This document shows positions 42,402-51,279 of a DNA stretch of 64,000 nt, one piece after another. Made by a program: the position numbers and the translations under genes. The stretch covers positions 620,001 through 684,000 of the forward strand of contig NZ_JACHMX010000001.1 of assembly GCF_014205155.1 (NCBI RefSeq), given 5' to 3'. Source of the stretch: Amycolatopsis umgeniensis. GTDB lineage: Bacteria > Actinomycetota > Actinomycetes > Mycobacteriales > Pseudonocardiaceae. The notes under the pieces are model-generated. The model worked only from the letters and a program-made list of their open reading frames with translations, was not told the DNA's origin and made no database searches. Each line of letters starts with the position of its first letter. Within the stretch, counting starts at the first letter, position 1.

Positions 42402-42791
42402 TCAGCTCTGCGATTCGCTCTCGATCACGCCGACCTGATCCGGGGTTTCCGGACCTGGCATGTGGCGGATGCTTTCGCTGCCCTTGTGGTCGTGAGCGCG
42501 GGAGTACTGGGAATCCAGTACTGCCCTCAACTTGTGCGTTGCCCCGGAATATGCCTCGTCCACGGTCGCGGCGTGGTGGGTGACCGCGATCGGCTGCTTT
42601 CCCCCGGGACGCGCTTCGATCACGCACTTCGTGTCTTCCGACTTGGCACCTCCGTTGTCGCTGAGGTGCACCTCCACTCGGGTCAACCATCCGCCGAACC
42701 TGGACAGGTTGCTCTCCAGGTCTGTCGTCACATGGGCGACCAGTCGTTCGCCGCCGTGGATGTTGTGGTCGGTGTTGACTTAGATCTGCAC
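42402..42791 (-). pseudogene. HPF/RaiA-type ribosome-binding protein with early nonsense codon
   Basis: From a GTG at 42791 (GGAGG upstream) the frame reads VQI-stop-VNTDHNIHGGERLVAHVTTD then FGGWLTRVEVHLSDNGGAKS, the pattern of small actinobacterial HPF/RaiA proteins (iqV.td..i.g.e.l..hv...l..rf...LTRVEVHLSD). The TAA at 42780-42782 falls at codon 4, where intact relatives would have a sense codon. A shorter product could start at GTG 42731 (109 residues) but would lack the first strand. Confidence 0.6.
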
Positions 42792-43457
42792 GAGCACCCT
42801 CCGCAGGAAGACAGCGATGATGTCCGTCAATACCACGAGAGGAGCCAACCCAAACTCGAGGATTCAGCGCGCGCAACGTTCCCGCAACCGCACCACATCG
42901 AGGCCGCATTGAAGCTGACTTCGACACTGACCGCAGCGGTTCACCTCGTGGCATGGCCACGGCCTGGGCGGTGTCGCGATCACCGGAATCATGAACTACC
43001 TCAAGGTCTGGTCACAGCGGTCGACCTGGCCGAACTTCGCAAGAACGGACCGGCGACGACCACGTGTTGACCAGGTGCCCGAACGAGACCGGGCACCTGC
43101 CCGAGGTTCTCCACCGCACCGACCTCGAAGCTCGGCGAGATGCACGCGCACGAAGCTGGCGATCTGTGCTCCCTCGGCCCGAGCCGGCACAGACGTTCCA
43201 ACTCCGGCCAGTCCTCGACCGGCGCGAACTACACCGCAGCGTCAGACGCTGATAACCATCGTCCCGCTCGACGATCTGGAACACCGCACCCGTTCGCGCG
43301 CCCGCCTCGTGGCGCCGTAGTCGGTGGCGAGACGGGCACCGCGGAAGGCGGGCGTAGTGCCGATGCCGAATTCTTCGGTTGAGTAGCAGCCAGAGCCATA
43401 GCGGTAGCCTCGGAGTCGTCGTTCACTCACGCATCATGCTCGCGGAAAGAGGAACCG
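42792..43457. other. Non-coding stretch before siderophore locus, with one hairpin
   Basis: About 665 bp without a convincing gene; short frames on both strands lack support. An inverted repeat CAGGTGCCCG (43072-43081) / CGGGCACCTG (43090-43099) with an 8-base loop could be a terminator relic. GAAAGAGG just before 43458 is the ribosome binding site of the next gene. Confidence 0.4.
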
Positions 43458-44444
43458 ATGAATCACAGGCCCGCTCCGGTCAGCCGCCGTGCGTTCCTCG
43501 CCGGTGCAGCCGCTCTGGGGCTCAGTGCGTGCGGCCCTGGCGGGCCGGCCTCCGGTGACCGTGGCGGGGCCACCAAGCCGGTGCGTCATCCGTACGGCGA
43601 GACCCAGGTACCGATCAGCCCGCGACGAGTGATCACCCTCGATCCCGGGCAGGCCATGCAGGTCGCGGTCGAGCACGGTGTTCCGCTGGTGGCCTCGGCG
43701 ACGCTGGAGGCCGATCAGCCGGTGCCCGCCTACCTTCCGCGGCCGAAGCAACCGTTCGAGCATCTCGGTTTCGGCCAGGTGGACGTCGAACGGCTGGCGG
43801 GCTTCGGCCCCGACCTGATCGTCGGGCACACCTCGATCCTGCGGGACAAGTATCCGGCGATGTCCGGGCTGGCCGCGACAGTCTCCTATGCCAACACCGC
43901 GAACAAGGTCGAATGGCATGAGGCCTCGCTCACCGTCGCCGACGTCTTCGGCGTCCGGCAGGCACAGCAGCAAAATCTGGACGCCTACCGCGCGCGAGCG
44001 AGCGAGTTCCGTGCGCGGCACGCGCGGCTGCTGGGCGGACGGAAGATCGTGTTGCTGCGTTTCACCACCGAGGAACTGCGGATCATCACCGATTCGGTGA
44101 TCTTCCCGTCCAGGATCCTCACCGACGCTGGCGTCACCCGCTCACCGTCCAGCACACCCGGAAAACCCTCCGACACCTACACTTCGCTGTCGCCCGAACA
44201 GGTCGGCAGGCTCGCCGACGCCGACGCGATCATCCATTTCAGCGGCGGTGGCGCCAGCGAGGGCGGGCAGGTTTCGAGCACCTTCGCCAAATACACCGAG
44301 GGAGATCTGTGGCGGCGACTGCCCGCCGTGCTGACGGGCAAGGTCTTCGAGGTCTCCAGGATCTCCTGGTGGGACGGCGGTTCGACTTCCGCGGCGAACG
44401 CGGTTCTCGACGACCTCGACCGTGTCGTCGGCAAGCTCGCCTGA
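43458..44444 (+). CDS. Iron-siderophore ABC transporter substrate-binding lipoprotein
   Basis: The encoded protein of 328 residues has an export signal MNHRPAPVSRRAFLAGAAAL with twin arginines and a lipobox ending LSAC (Cys25). The fold is the FepB/BtuF type: PRRVITLDPGQ, ERLAGFGPDLIVG, and SWWDGGSTSAANAVLDDLDRVVG at the end. It captures ferric siderophores outside the membrane. It converges on two FecCD permease genes that should form its channel. Confidence 0.88.
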   Translation: MNHRPAPVSRRAFLAGAAALGLSACGPGGPASGDRGGATKPVRHPYGETQVPISPRRVITLDPGQAMQVAVEHGVPLVASATLEADQPVPAYLPRPKQPFEHLGFGQVDVERLAGFGPDLIVGHTSILRDKYPAMSGLAATVSYANTANKVEWHEASLTVADVFGVRQAQQQNLDAYRARASEFRARHARLLGGRKIVLLRFTTEELRIITDSVIFPSRILTDAGVTRSPSSTPGKPSDTYTSLSPEQVGRLADADAIIHFSGGGASEGGQVSSTFAKYTEGDLWRRLPAVLTGKVFEVSRISWWDGGSTSAANAVLDDLDRVVGKLA

Positions 44445-44448
44445 AGGC

Positions 44449-45489
44449 TCAGCGCAGCGATCCGCCGCGCCACCGGCGGCCCATCAGCACGGCCAGATAG
44501 CAGCCGCCGAGCGCACCGGTCGCCACCCCGACCGGGAGCTCGCTCACCGGGAACACCTTTTGGCCCACCAGGTCCGCGCCGATCAGGAGAACGGATCCGA
44601 CCAGACCGGCGCCGAGCAGGCTGGGACCGGGTGTGCGCAGCAGACGACGGGCGACATGCGGCGCGGCCAAGGCCACGAACGCCACCGGTCCCGCCGCCGC
44701 CGTCGCCGCGCCCGCCAGCCCGACGGCGATGGCGAACAGCGCCAGCCGCGTCGGCCCCACCGGCACGCCGAGCCCGATACTCGTTTCGTCGCCCAGTTCC
44801 AGCAGGCCCAGCCGCCGCGCCAGCAGGACGGCCGCCGGAACCAGCACGACCACGGCGATGGTCCCGATGGTCACGTGCTCCCAGCTGCGATTGAGCAGCG
44901 AACCGCTCAGCCACACCCCGGCGCGGAAGGCGTCGTCCAGTTCCGCGGTGATGAGCAGGTACCGGTTCAGCGCCGAGAGCAGCGCGGCGATCCCGATGCC
45001 CACCAGCACCAGCCGGAGGCCGGAAACCCCTGCACGGCGCGAAATCAGGTACACCGCCGCCGCGGTCACGAGTGCGCCCGCCAGCGAACTGAACGCGACC
45101 GCGAGCGCGTTCCCGCCGAGCAGCACGATCTGCAGCAGCGCGCCGGTCGCCGCCCCACCGGAGAACCCCAGCACGTCCGGACTGGCGAGCGGGTTGCGCG
45201 CCAGGCTCTGCACTATCGCGCCGCTCACGCCGAGTGCCGCACCCACCAGCAGTCCGGTGAGCACTCGCGGCAGACGAACAGTCCAGAACACGTAACCGGC
45301 ACCGGCCGGCCCCGGCTCGCCCGCGAGCATGCCCAGGACGTCCGGGACCGCGATGGGGAATTTGCCGACGGTGAGCGCGTAGCCGGCCAGGACCACCAGC
45401 ACGACGGCGAGCGCGAAGGTCACCGCGACCTCCCTCGGCCGGACCCGCAGGGACAAGCCGGCCACACGCACTACCCGCGCCCCGCTCAC
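44449..45489 (-). CDS. FecCD-family iron-siderophore permease
   Basis: The gene product (346 residues) has about nine membrane segments and the FecCD motifs LPRVLTGLLVGAALGVSGAI followed by RNPLASPDVLGFSGGA, and AAAGPVAFVALAAPHVARRL. The GTG start overlaps the stop of the upstream permease gene (45486-45489), so the two are translated together as a heterodimeric channel. Confidence 0.9.
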   Translation of the reverse strand: MSGARVVRVAGLSLRVRPREVAVTFALAVVLVVLAGYALTVGKFPIAVPDVLGMLAGEPGPAGAGYVFWTVRLPRVLTGLLVGAALGVSGAIVQSLARNPLASPDVLGFSGGAATGALLQIVLLGGNALAVAFSSLAGALVTAAAVYLISRRAGVSGLRLVLVGIGIAALLSALNRYLLITAELDDAFRAGVWLSGSLLNRSWEHVTIGTIAVVVLVPAAVLLARRLGLLELGDETSIGLGVPVGPTRLALFAIAVGLAGAATAAAGPVAFVALAAPHVARRLLRTPGPSLLGAGLVGSVLLIGADLVGQKVFPVSELPVGVATGALGGCYLAVLMGRRWRGGSLR

Positions 45490-46502
45490 GCGGACCTTCC
45501 CCGCCGCACCATCACCACGAAGAACGGGGCCCCGATGACCGCCGTCATGATCGACACCCGGAGTTCACCCGAGGGGAGGACGACCCGGCCGAGCACATCC
45601 GCCAGCAGCACCAGTGCGCCGCCGAACACCGCCGCGTACGGCAGCAGCCAGCGCTGATCCGGACCGGTCACCCGTCCGGCCAGATGCGGTACGGCCAGCC
45701 CGACGAACGCGATCGGTCCCGCCGCCGCCGTGGCGATACCGGACAACAGCAGCACCGCCAGCCCGACCAGCACGCGTGTGCGCACCACGCGGACCCCGAG
45801 CGCGCCGCCGAGTTCGTCGCCGAGGGCCAGCGCGTTCAGCCGGTGACCGAGGGCCAGCGCGAGCACCACACCGGCGGCCAGGAAGGGCAGGAGCTGCCCG
45901 ACGACCGCCATCCCCGGTTTGGCGACATCGCCGACGATCCAGAACCGGTACTCGTCGAACGACTTCGGGTTCAGGAACACGATTCCCTCGGCGCAGGACG
46001 CGAGCGCGGCACCCACCGCGGTGCCCGCCAGCGCCAGCCGGACCGGCGCCCCCGCCCCCGGGCCGCGGCCGGCGACGGCATAGACCAGCACGGTGCTCAG
46101 CGCCGCACCCAGCAACGCGAACCAGACGTACCCGCGGAATGTCCCGATCCCGAAACCGACCAGCGCGACCAGTACACCCAGCGCCGCACCCGCGTTGATA
46201 CCGAGCACCCCAGGATCGGCGATCGGATTCCGCGTCAGCGACTGCATCAAGGCCCCGGCCAGGCCGAGCGCGACACCGACGCAGATTCCCAGCACCGTGC
46301 GTGGCATCCGCAGGTCGTGCACGATCACCGCGGCGTCGCTGCGATCGTCGGCGAGCAACACCCGCAGCACCTGACCGATCCCCACCGGTTCCGATCCGAC
46401 GAGCAGGCTCAGGACCGCGGCCCCGGCCAGCAAGCCGAGCGCCGCTACCAACCCGGTCGCGCGCCGCGCGTGGGCGGCGGGTGTCCCGGTCGATACCGCC
46501 AC
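45486..46502 (-). CDS. FecCD-family iron-siderophore permease
   Basis: This 338-residue permease (VAVSTGTPAAHARRATGLVA) has RMPRTVLGICVGVALGLAGA then RNPIADPGVLGINAGA, and PIAFVGLAVPHLAGRVTGPD. The frame is open far upstream (to 47243), through the AraC gene in another frame; the GTG at 46502 gives the normal family length. It pairs with the permease encoded at 44449-45489. Confidence 0.88.
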   Translation of the reverse strand: MAVSTGTPAAHARRATGLVAALGLLAGAAVLSLLVGSEPVGIGQVLRVLLADDRSDAAVIVHDLRMPRTVLGICVGVALGLAGALMQSLTRNPIADPGVLGINAGAALGVLVALVGFGIGTFRGYVWFALLGAALSTVLVYAVAGRGPGAGAPVRLALAGTAVGAALASCAEGIVFLNPKSFDEYRFWIVGDVAKPGMAVVGQLLPFLAAGVVLALALGHRLNALALGDELGGALGVRVVRTRVLVGLAVLLLSGIATAAAGPIAFVGLAVPHLAGRVTGPDQRWLLPYAAVFGGALVLLADVLGRVVLPSGELRVSIMTAVIGAPFFVVMVRRGRSA

Positions 46503-46549
46503 CTGGCAACCCCGTTCGTCGTCGCGCACCGTCCTCGACGCTACGCGGT

Positions 46550-47344
46550 TCAGGAAGCGTCGCGGAGGGTGCCGTGCCGTCCGGGCGTGCGGCCGAATTC
46601 GCGGCGGAAGGCAAGGATGAAGCCGTTCACGCTGGCGAAGCCGACGCGCGCGGCCACCACCGAGACCGGAAGGTCGTCGGCGAGCAGGCGCAGTGCGGCG
46701 TGCATACGGGCAGTGTTGCGCCAGCGGGTGAAGGTGACCCCCGTGCCCGCCAGGAACGCCCTGCGGATGGTGGCCTCGCTGACGAACAGCTCGGCCGCCC
46801 AGTCCCCGAGGGTTCGCGTGTCCTCGGGGTGCGCGAGGAGCCATCGCGCCACCGTCGCCGCCGCGCCGTCTTCGGGAAGGGGCAGGGCCCCCACGGTCGT
46901 GATGACCTGGCGCAGCGCGCGGTAGGCGTCGGCGATCACGCCGGAATCCTCGAGGTTCAGCATCGCGGCGCGCAGCGCCGGACCGAGGGCGTCCCGGAGT
47001 TCTGGGCCGATCACCACCTCGGCCGGAGCCGCGGGCATGCCGGCGGCCTTGACCTCGTCGAAGTTCAGCGGGGTCAGCAACGCGTCGGCGGAGAACCGGG
47101 CCCGATGCACCATTCCCGCCGGAATCCACAGTCCGCGTCGTGGAACGACTTCGAAGTCGACCCCTTCGACCCGGAACAGAGCGTAGCCGGACATCACCAC
47201 GACGAACTGATGGAAGTCGTGCACGTGGTCGTCGTGCCCCCACGGTTCGACCTCTTCCGGAGAGGTTTCCACCTGCGGTGACGGCTCGGTCGGCAGAGTT
47301 GTCCGGTCCGTTGCACCGGCTGTCGTTCGCGTTGGATTGACCAT
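46550..47344 (-). CDS. AraC-family regulator with cupin sensor
   Basis: This 264-residue protein has an N-terminal cupin-like domain (HDFHQFVVVMSGYALFRVEG) and a C-terminal AraC double HTH (WAAELFVSEATIRRAFLAGT then VVAARVGFASVNGFILAFRREFG). AraC regulators in siderophore loci typically bind the ferric siderophore and activate its uptake genes. It is divergent from the second permease operon, with an iron box between, and reads toward the first permease pair. Confidence 0.9.
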   Translation of the reverse strand: MVNPTRTTAGATDRTTLPTEPSPQVETSPEEVEPWGHDDHVHDFHQFVVVMSGYALFRVEGVDFEVVPRRGLWIPAGMVHRARFSADALLTPLNFDEVKAAGMPAAPAEVVIGPELRDALGPALRAAMLNLEDSGVIADAYRALRQVITTVGALPLPEDGAAATVARWLLAHPEDTRTLGDWAAELFVSEATIRRAFLAGTGVTFTRWRNTARMHAALRLLADDLPVSVVAARVGFASVNGFILAFRREFGRTPGRHGTLRDAS

Positions 47345-47352
47345 GGCGAGTG

Positions 47353-47374
47353 AAGGCTAACCTAACTTAGCCTT
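47353..47374. promoter_or_regulatory. Iron box (IdeR/DmdR type) in the divergent promoter
   Basis: AAGGCTAA-cctaac-TTAGCCTT is a symmetrical 22-bp element; its minus strand contains TTAGGTTAG, matching the IdeR/DmdR consensus TTAGGTTAGGCTAACCTAA over most positions. It sits 8 bp from the AraC start and 34 bp from the permease start, so iron-bound IdeR/DmdR would shut off both directions. Confidence 0.8.
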
Positions 47375-47408
47375 GATCACTGTCCGCAATCGCTGTGAGG
47401 AACAACCC

Positions 47409-48425
47409 ATGTCTGTTCGGGCGACTCCGCGCATGTCGCGCCGGCGCGTTCTCGCTCTCGGTGCCGCGGTCGCCGCCGTCGCGCTCGTCGTGCTGACGAG
47501 TCTCGCGCTGGGCTCGCGTGGCATCGCCCCGGACACTGTCCTGCGCGCTCTGTTCTCCTCCGGCGGTGGTTACGACGCCGCGGTCGTCCTCACCGACCGG
47601 CTCCCACGCACCGTGCTCGGCCTGCTGATCGGCGCGGCGCTGGGTGCGGCTGGCGCGGTGATGCAGGGGCTGACCCGCAATCCGCTGGCCGATCCCGGGA
47701 TTCTCGGCGTCCAGCACGGGGCCGCCTGCGGAGTGGTGTTCGGCCTGCTGTTCCTCGGCGTGACGGATCTGACCGGCTACTTCTGGCTGGCGCTGGCGGG
47801 CTCCGCGGTGGCCACATTGTTGGTCTACGGCGTCGCGAACCGCGCGAACGCCACCGACGCCGGATTGTCGCTCGTGCTGGCGGGCGCCGCGCTGTCCGCG
47901 CTGTTCGCCTCGGTGCTGACGCTCGTGCTGGTGCGCGATCAAACGCTCTACGCGCACTACCGGTTCTGGACGGTAGGGCAGCTCACCGGCCGCGCGGATG
48001 TCCTGGCCGAGCTGTCCCTGCTCGCCGCGCCCGGTCTCGTTGCGGCACTGTTCGCGGGACGGTATCTGGACATTCTGACGCTCGGCGACGACGCTGCGCG
48101 CGGGCTCGGTGTCCATCCCGGCCGGGCGCGGTGGGCTATCGCGGCCATCGGTGTGTATCTGTGCGCGGTCGCGACGGCGGGGACGGGACCCATCGCGTTC
48201 GTCGGGTTGATCGGCGCGCACCTCGCCCGGCTGCTCGCCGGCCCAGGCTACCGATGGCTGGTTCCGCTGAGCATGGCCTGTGGTGCGGTCGTCCTTCTCG
48301 GCGCGGACACGGTGGGACGGCTCGCGCCCGGCAACGGGGAGATCGAGGCCGGGATCACCGCGGCCGTGGTCGGGGCACCGTTCTTCCTGGTGCTGGCCAA
48401 GACCCGGCGGGCGGTGCGCCTGTGA
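47409..48425 (+). CDS. FecCD-family iron-siderophore permease
   Basis: The encoded protein of 338 residues (MSVRATPRMSRRRVLALGAA) has the FecCD core LPRTVLGLLIGAALGAAGAV followed by RNPLADPGILGVQHGA, and PIAFVGLIGAHLARLLAGPG. GAGG precedes ATG 47409. It begins the five-gene uptake operon 47409-53010 and overlaps the next gene by GTGA. Confidence 0.9.
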   Translation: MSVRATPRMSRRRVLALGAAVAAVALVVLTSLALGSRGIAPDTVLRALFSSGGGYDAAVVLTDRLPRTVLGLLIGAALGAAGAVMQGLTRNPLADPGILGVQHGAACGVVFGLLFLGVTDLTGYFWLALAGSAVATLLVYGVANRANATDAGLSLVLAGAALSALFASVLTLVLVRDQTLYAHYRFWTVGQLTGRADVLAELSLLAAPGLVAALFAGRYLDILTLGDDAARGLGVHPGRARWAIAAIGVYLCAVATAGTGPIAFVGLIGAHLARLLAGPGYRWLVPLSMACGAVVLLGADTVGRLAPGNGEIEAGITAAVVGAPFFLVLAKTRRAVRL

Positions 48426-49453
48426 CCGCGCCCGAACTGGCCGGTGTCCTGCGCGGCCACACTCGCCGCGGCACCCGCCGCGCCGTCGTCGTCTGTGCCG
48501 CGCTGGTCGCGCTGATCTTGGCGCTGTTCGCGGTGGCGCTGTTCGTCGGCGGCTCGGCGAACATCCCCGCGGGGCAAGTGATTCCGGCCGCGCTCGGCCG
48601 CACGCGCGGCTTGAGCGCCTACGTGGTCTTCGAGACCCGGCTCCCGCGGGCGGTCACCGCGGTCGCCTGCGGCGCGGCGTTCGGCCTCGCCGGCGCGCTG
48701 TACCAGCGGCTGTTCCGCAATCCCTTGGCGACCCCGGACGTGATCGGGGTGACCGAGGGCAGCGGCCTCGGGGCGGTCATCGTGATCACCCTGCTCTCCG
48801 GCGGAGGACTGGGCGTCCAGTTCGGCGCGCTCATCGGAGGCGTCGTCACGGCGGCGGTGATCTTCTGGTTCGGCTGGGGACACGGCGTGCGGTTGTACCG
48901 GCTGATCCTGATCGGCATCGGGCTGACCGCGGTCTGTTCGGCCGCCACGAACCTGCTGCTGACCCGGGCCAGCCAGGCCAACGCCGACCGCGCGTACCAC
49001 TGGTTGGTCGGCAGCCTCAACGGCAGTTCGTGGGACGGCGTCGCCGTACTCGCCGCCGCGGTGGCGCTGGGCGCGGTGGGAACCTGGCTCGCCAGGGTAC
49101 CGCTGGCCACACTCGGCACCGGGGACGAACTGGCGACCGGGCTCGGCGTGCGGATCACCTGGGTCCGGGCCGGAGTGCTGCTGCTCGGCGCGGCTGTGGC
49201 GGCGCTCGCCACCAGCGTGACCGGTCCGCTCGGTTTCGTCGCGCTCGTCGCCGGCCCGATCGCGACCAGACTCACCGGACCCGGCCGGGAACTCGCCGCG
49301 AGCGCTCTGGTCGGCGCGGCGCTGGTCTCGTGCGCGGACCTGATCGCCCAGAACGCCCCGCTCATCGGCTCGTCCCCGACCGGCGCGGTCACCGCGCTGA
49401 TCGGCGCGCCGTACCTGATCCGGCTTCTGCTCAAGAGAAAGGCGTCGGCATGA
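48422..49453 (+). CDS. FecCD-family iron-siderophore permease
   Basis: This 343-residue permease (VTAPELAGVLRGHTRRGTRR) has LPRAVTAVACGAAFGLAGALY, RNPLATPDVIGVTEGSGLGA, and PLGFVALVAGPIATRLTGPG. The GTG start overlaps the previous stop and its own stop overlaps the ATPase start (ATGA at 49450). It forms the second permease heterodimer with the preceding gene. Confidence 0.9.
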   Translation: MTAPELAGVLRGHTRRGTRRAVVVCAALVALILALFAVALFVGGSANIPAGQVIPAALGRTRGLSAYVVFETRLPRAVTAVACGAAFGLAGALYQRLFRNPLATPDVIGVTEGSGLGAVIVITLLSGGGLGVQFGALIGGVVTAAVIFWFGWGHGVRLYRLILIGIGLTAVCSAATNLLLTRASQANADRAYHWLVGSLNGSSWDGVAVLAAAVALGAVGTWLARVPLATLGTGDELATGLGVRITWVRAGVLLLGAAVAALATSVTGPLGFVALVAGPIATRLTGPGRELAASALVGAALVSCADLIAQNAPLIGSSPTGAVTALIGAPYLIRLLLKRKASA

Positions 49454-50292
49454 CCGAAACCGACGAGGTAGTGCTGGCCGCGCACGGCATCGCCGCCGGC
49501 TACGAAGGGCGACGCGTCCTCGACGGGCTCACCGCGGGGATCGACAAGGGCTCCATCACCGCGCTGGTCGGGCCGAACGCGTCCGGGAAGTCGACGCTGC
49601 TTCGCGCGCTGGCCAGGGTGCTGCCGGTGTCCGGGGGCACGGTGCTGCTCAACGGCGCGGACATCCATCGGCTGCCCACCCGTCAAGTCGCGCGTGAAAT
49701 GGGGCTGCTGCCGCAGAGCCCGATCGCTCCCGAGGGCGTCGTCGTCGCCGATCTGGTGTGGCGGGGAAGGCATCCGCACCAGCGGCTCGGCAGGCGCCGG
49801 AGCGAAGAGGACGATCTGGCCATCGCCGAAGCACTGCTGGCCACCGGCACCGACGACCTGGCCGAGCGGCCGGTGGACGAACTGTCCGGTGGGCAGCGCC
49901 AGCGCGTGTGGATCGCCATGGCGCTGGCGCAGCGGACGCCGGTGCTGCTGCTGGACGAGCCGACCACCTATCTCGACATCGCACACCAGATCGACGTGCT
50001 GGATCTGCTGCTCGACCTCAACCGCACGGCGGGCAAGACCATCGTGCTGGTTTCACACGACCTCAACCACGCCGCCCGCTACGCCGATCGCCTGATCGCT
50101 TTGCGCGACGGCCGGATCGTGGCCAACGGCCCGCCCGCCGAAGTGCTGGACGAGTCCTTGGTGGAGCGGGTGTTCGGCCTGCGCTGCCGGGTGCTGCCCG
50201 ATCCGGTGCACGGCGCGCCGCACGTGTTCCCCGTGGGCCGTCACGACGACGCCCTTTCCTCCCCGCTCACGAAACAAAAGGAAAACCGATGA
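49450..50292 (+). CDS. Iron-siderophore ABC transporter ATPase
   Basis: The gene product (280 residues) has Walker A GPNASGKST, the Q-loop LLPQSP, signature LSGGQRQRVWIAMALAQ, Walker B VLLLDEPTTYLDI and H-loop SHDLNHAARYADRL: the FepC/FhuC type. It is the only ATPase in the locus, although there are two permease pairs and two binding lipoproteins, so it probably energises both. Confidence 0.95.
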   Translation: MTETDEVVLAAHGIAAGYEGRRVLDGLTAGIDKGSITALVGPNASGKSTLLRALARVLPVSGGTVLLNGADIHRLPTRQVAREMGLLPQSPIAPEGVVVADLVWRGRHPHQRLGRRRSEEDDLAIAEALLATGTDDLAERPVDELSGGQRQRVWIAMALAQRTPVLLLDEPTTYLDIAHQIDVLDLLLDLNRTAGKTIVLVSHDLNHAARYADRLIALRDGRIVANGPPAEVLDESLVERVFGLRCRVLPDPVHGAPHVFPVGRHDDALSSPLTKQKENR

Positions 50293-51275
50293 ACCGTAGA
50301 CGTTTCGCCGTCGTCCTCGCCGCGCTGGCGCTGGCGACCGCTTCCTGTTCCTCCCCCACTCCCGCGCCCGTCGCGGAAACCGGAGCGAGCGCCTACCCGA
50401 TGAAGCTCGCCTCCCCGTTCGGCGAGTCCATTTTGGACGCCGCCCCGGTGCGGGTCGCCGTGATCACCTCGGTGGATCTCGACATCGCGCTGGCACTCGG
50501 GATCAAGCCGGTCATCTCGGCCACCCCCGCCGCCGACCTGACCGAGTACGAGAAGGCCGCGATCGGCAAGAACGGCTTCGGCGACATCCCCTCGTACGCC
50601 TCCACCGACGGCACCGACTTCGAGGCCATCGCCGCGGCCGACCCGGACGTCATCCTCGCCACCAGCGGCTGGAGCCTCGACACCGACTACGCGAAGCTCG
50701 CCAAGATCGCCCCTGTCGTGTCCTACACCGGGCAGGACGGCCTCACCAAGCTCACCTGGAAAGAACGGCTCACGATCGCCGGGAAGGCGCTGAACAAGCC
50801 GGCCGAAGCCGAGAAGATCGTCACGGACGCGAAGGAGGCGCTGGTCGACGCCCGCACGGCGAACCCGGCCTTCCAGGGCAAGACCCTGAGCTTCATCGTC
50901 GTGCACCCCGGCCAGATCACCTACTTCAACGATCCCCAGTCCGGCAGCAACCTCCTCTTCGCCGAGCTCGGCTTCGCCGGCACGAAGGTCGCCTCAGAGT
51001 TCAACGCGGACAACTCGCAGGTCAGCCTCGAGAACCTGCAGAAGATCGACGCCGACGTGTTGTTGATGGCCTATCCCTTCGGCGCCAACGGGATCCTCAG
51101 CCGGACCGATCTGGAGGCCAACCCGCTGTTCGGCTCGCTGGGTGCGGTGAAGCGCGGCGACTACGTGGTCCTCGACGACGCCGTCCCCGCGAGCATCGCC
51201 TACGCGACCCCGCTGTCCGAGCCGTGGGTCCTGAGCAAGATCCTGCCCGAACTCCAGCGCGTCACGGCGGGATGA
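50289..51275 (+). CDS. Iron-siderophore ABC transporter substrate-binding lipoprotein
   Basis: This 328-residue protein has a signal peptide with lipobox TASC (Cys20; MNRRRFAVVLAALALATASC). The periplasmic-binding-like part contains PVRVAVITSVDLDIALALGI, FEAIAAADPDVILAT and a C-terminal lobe ending VPASIAYATPLSEPWVLSKI. AAAGGA precedes the ATG, which overlaps the ATPase stop. It serves the permease pair encoded just upstream. Confidence 0.9.
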   Translation: MNRRRFAVVLAALALATASCSSPTPAPVAETGASAYPMKLASPFGESILDAAPVRVAVITSVDLDIALALGIKPVISATPAADLTEYEKAAIGKNGFGDIPSYASTDGTDFEAIAAADPDVILATSGWSLDTDYAKLAKIAPVVSYTGQDGLTKLTWKERLTIAGKALNKPAEAEKIVTDAKEALVDARTANPAFQGKTLSFIVVHPGQITYFNDPQSGSNLLFAELGFAGTKVASEFNADNSQVSLENLQKIDADVLLMAYPFGANGILSRTDLEANPLFGSLGAVKRGDYVVLDDAVPASIAYATPLSEPWVLSKILPELQRVTAG

Positions 51276-51279
51276 ACCG

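Noticed and set aside
44422..45657. 411-codon plus-strand frame opposite FecCD permeases
   Set aside because: Hydrophilic Arg/His/Gln-rich shadow; minus-strand permease motifs are clear.
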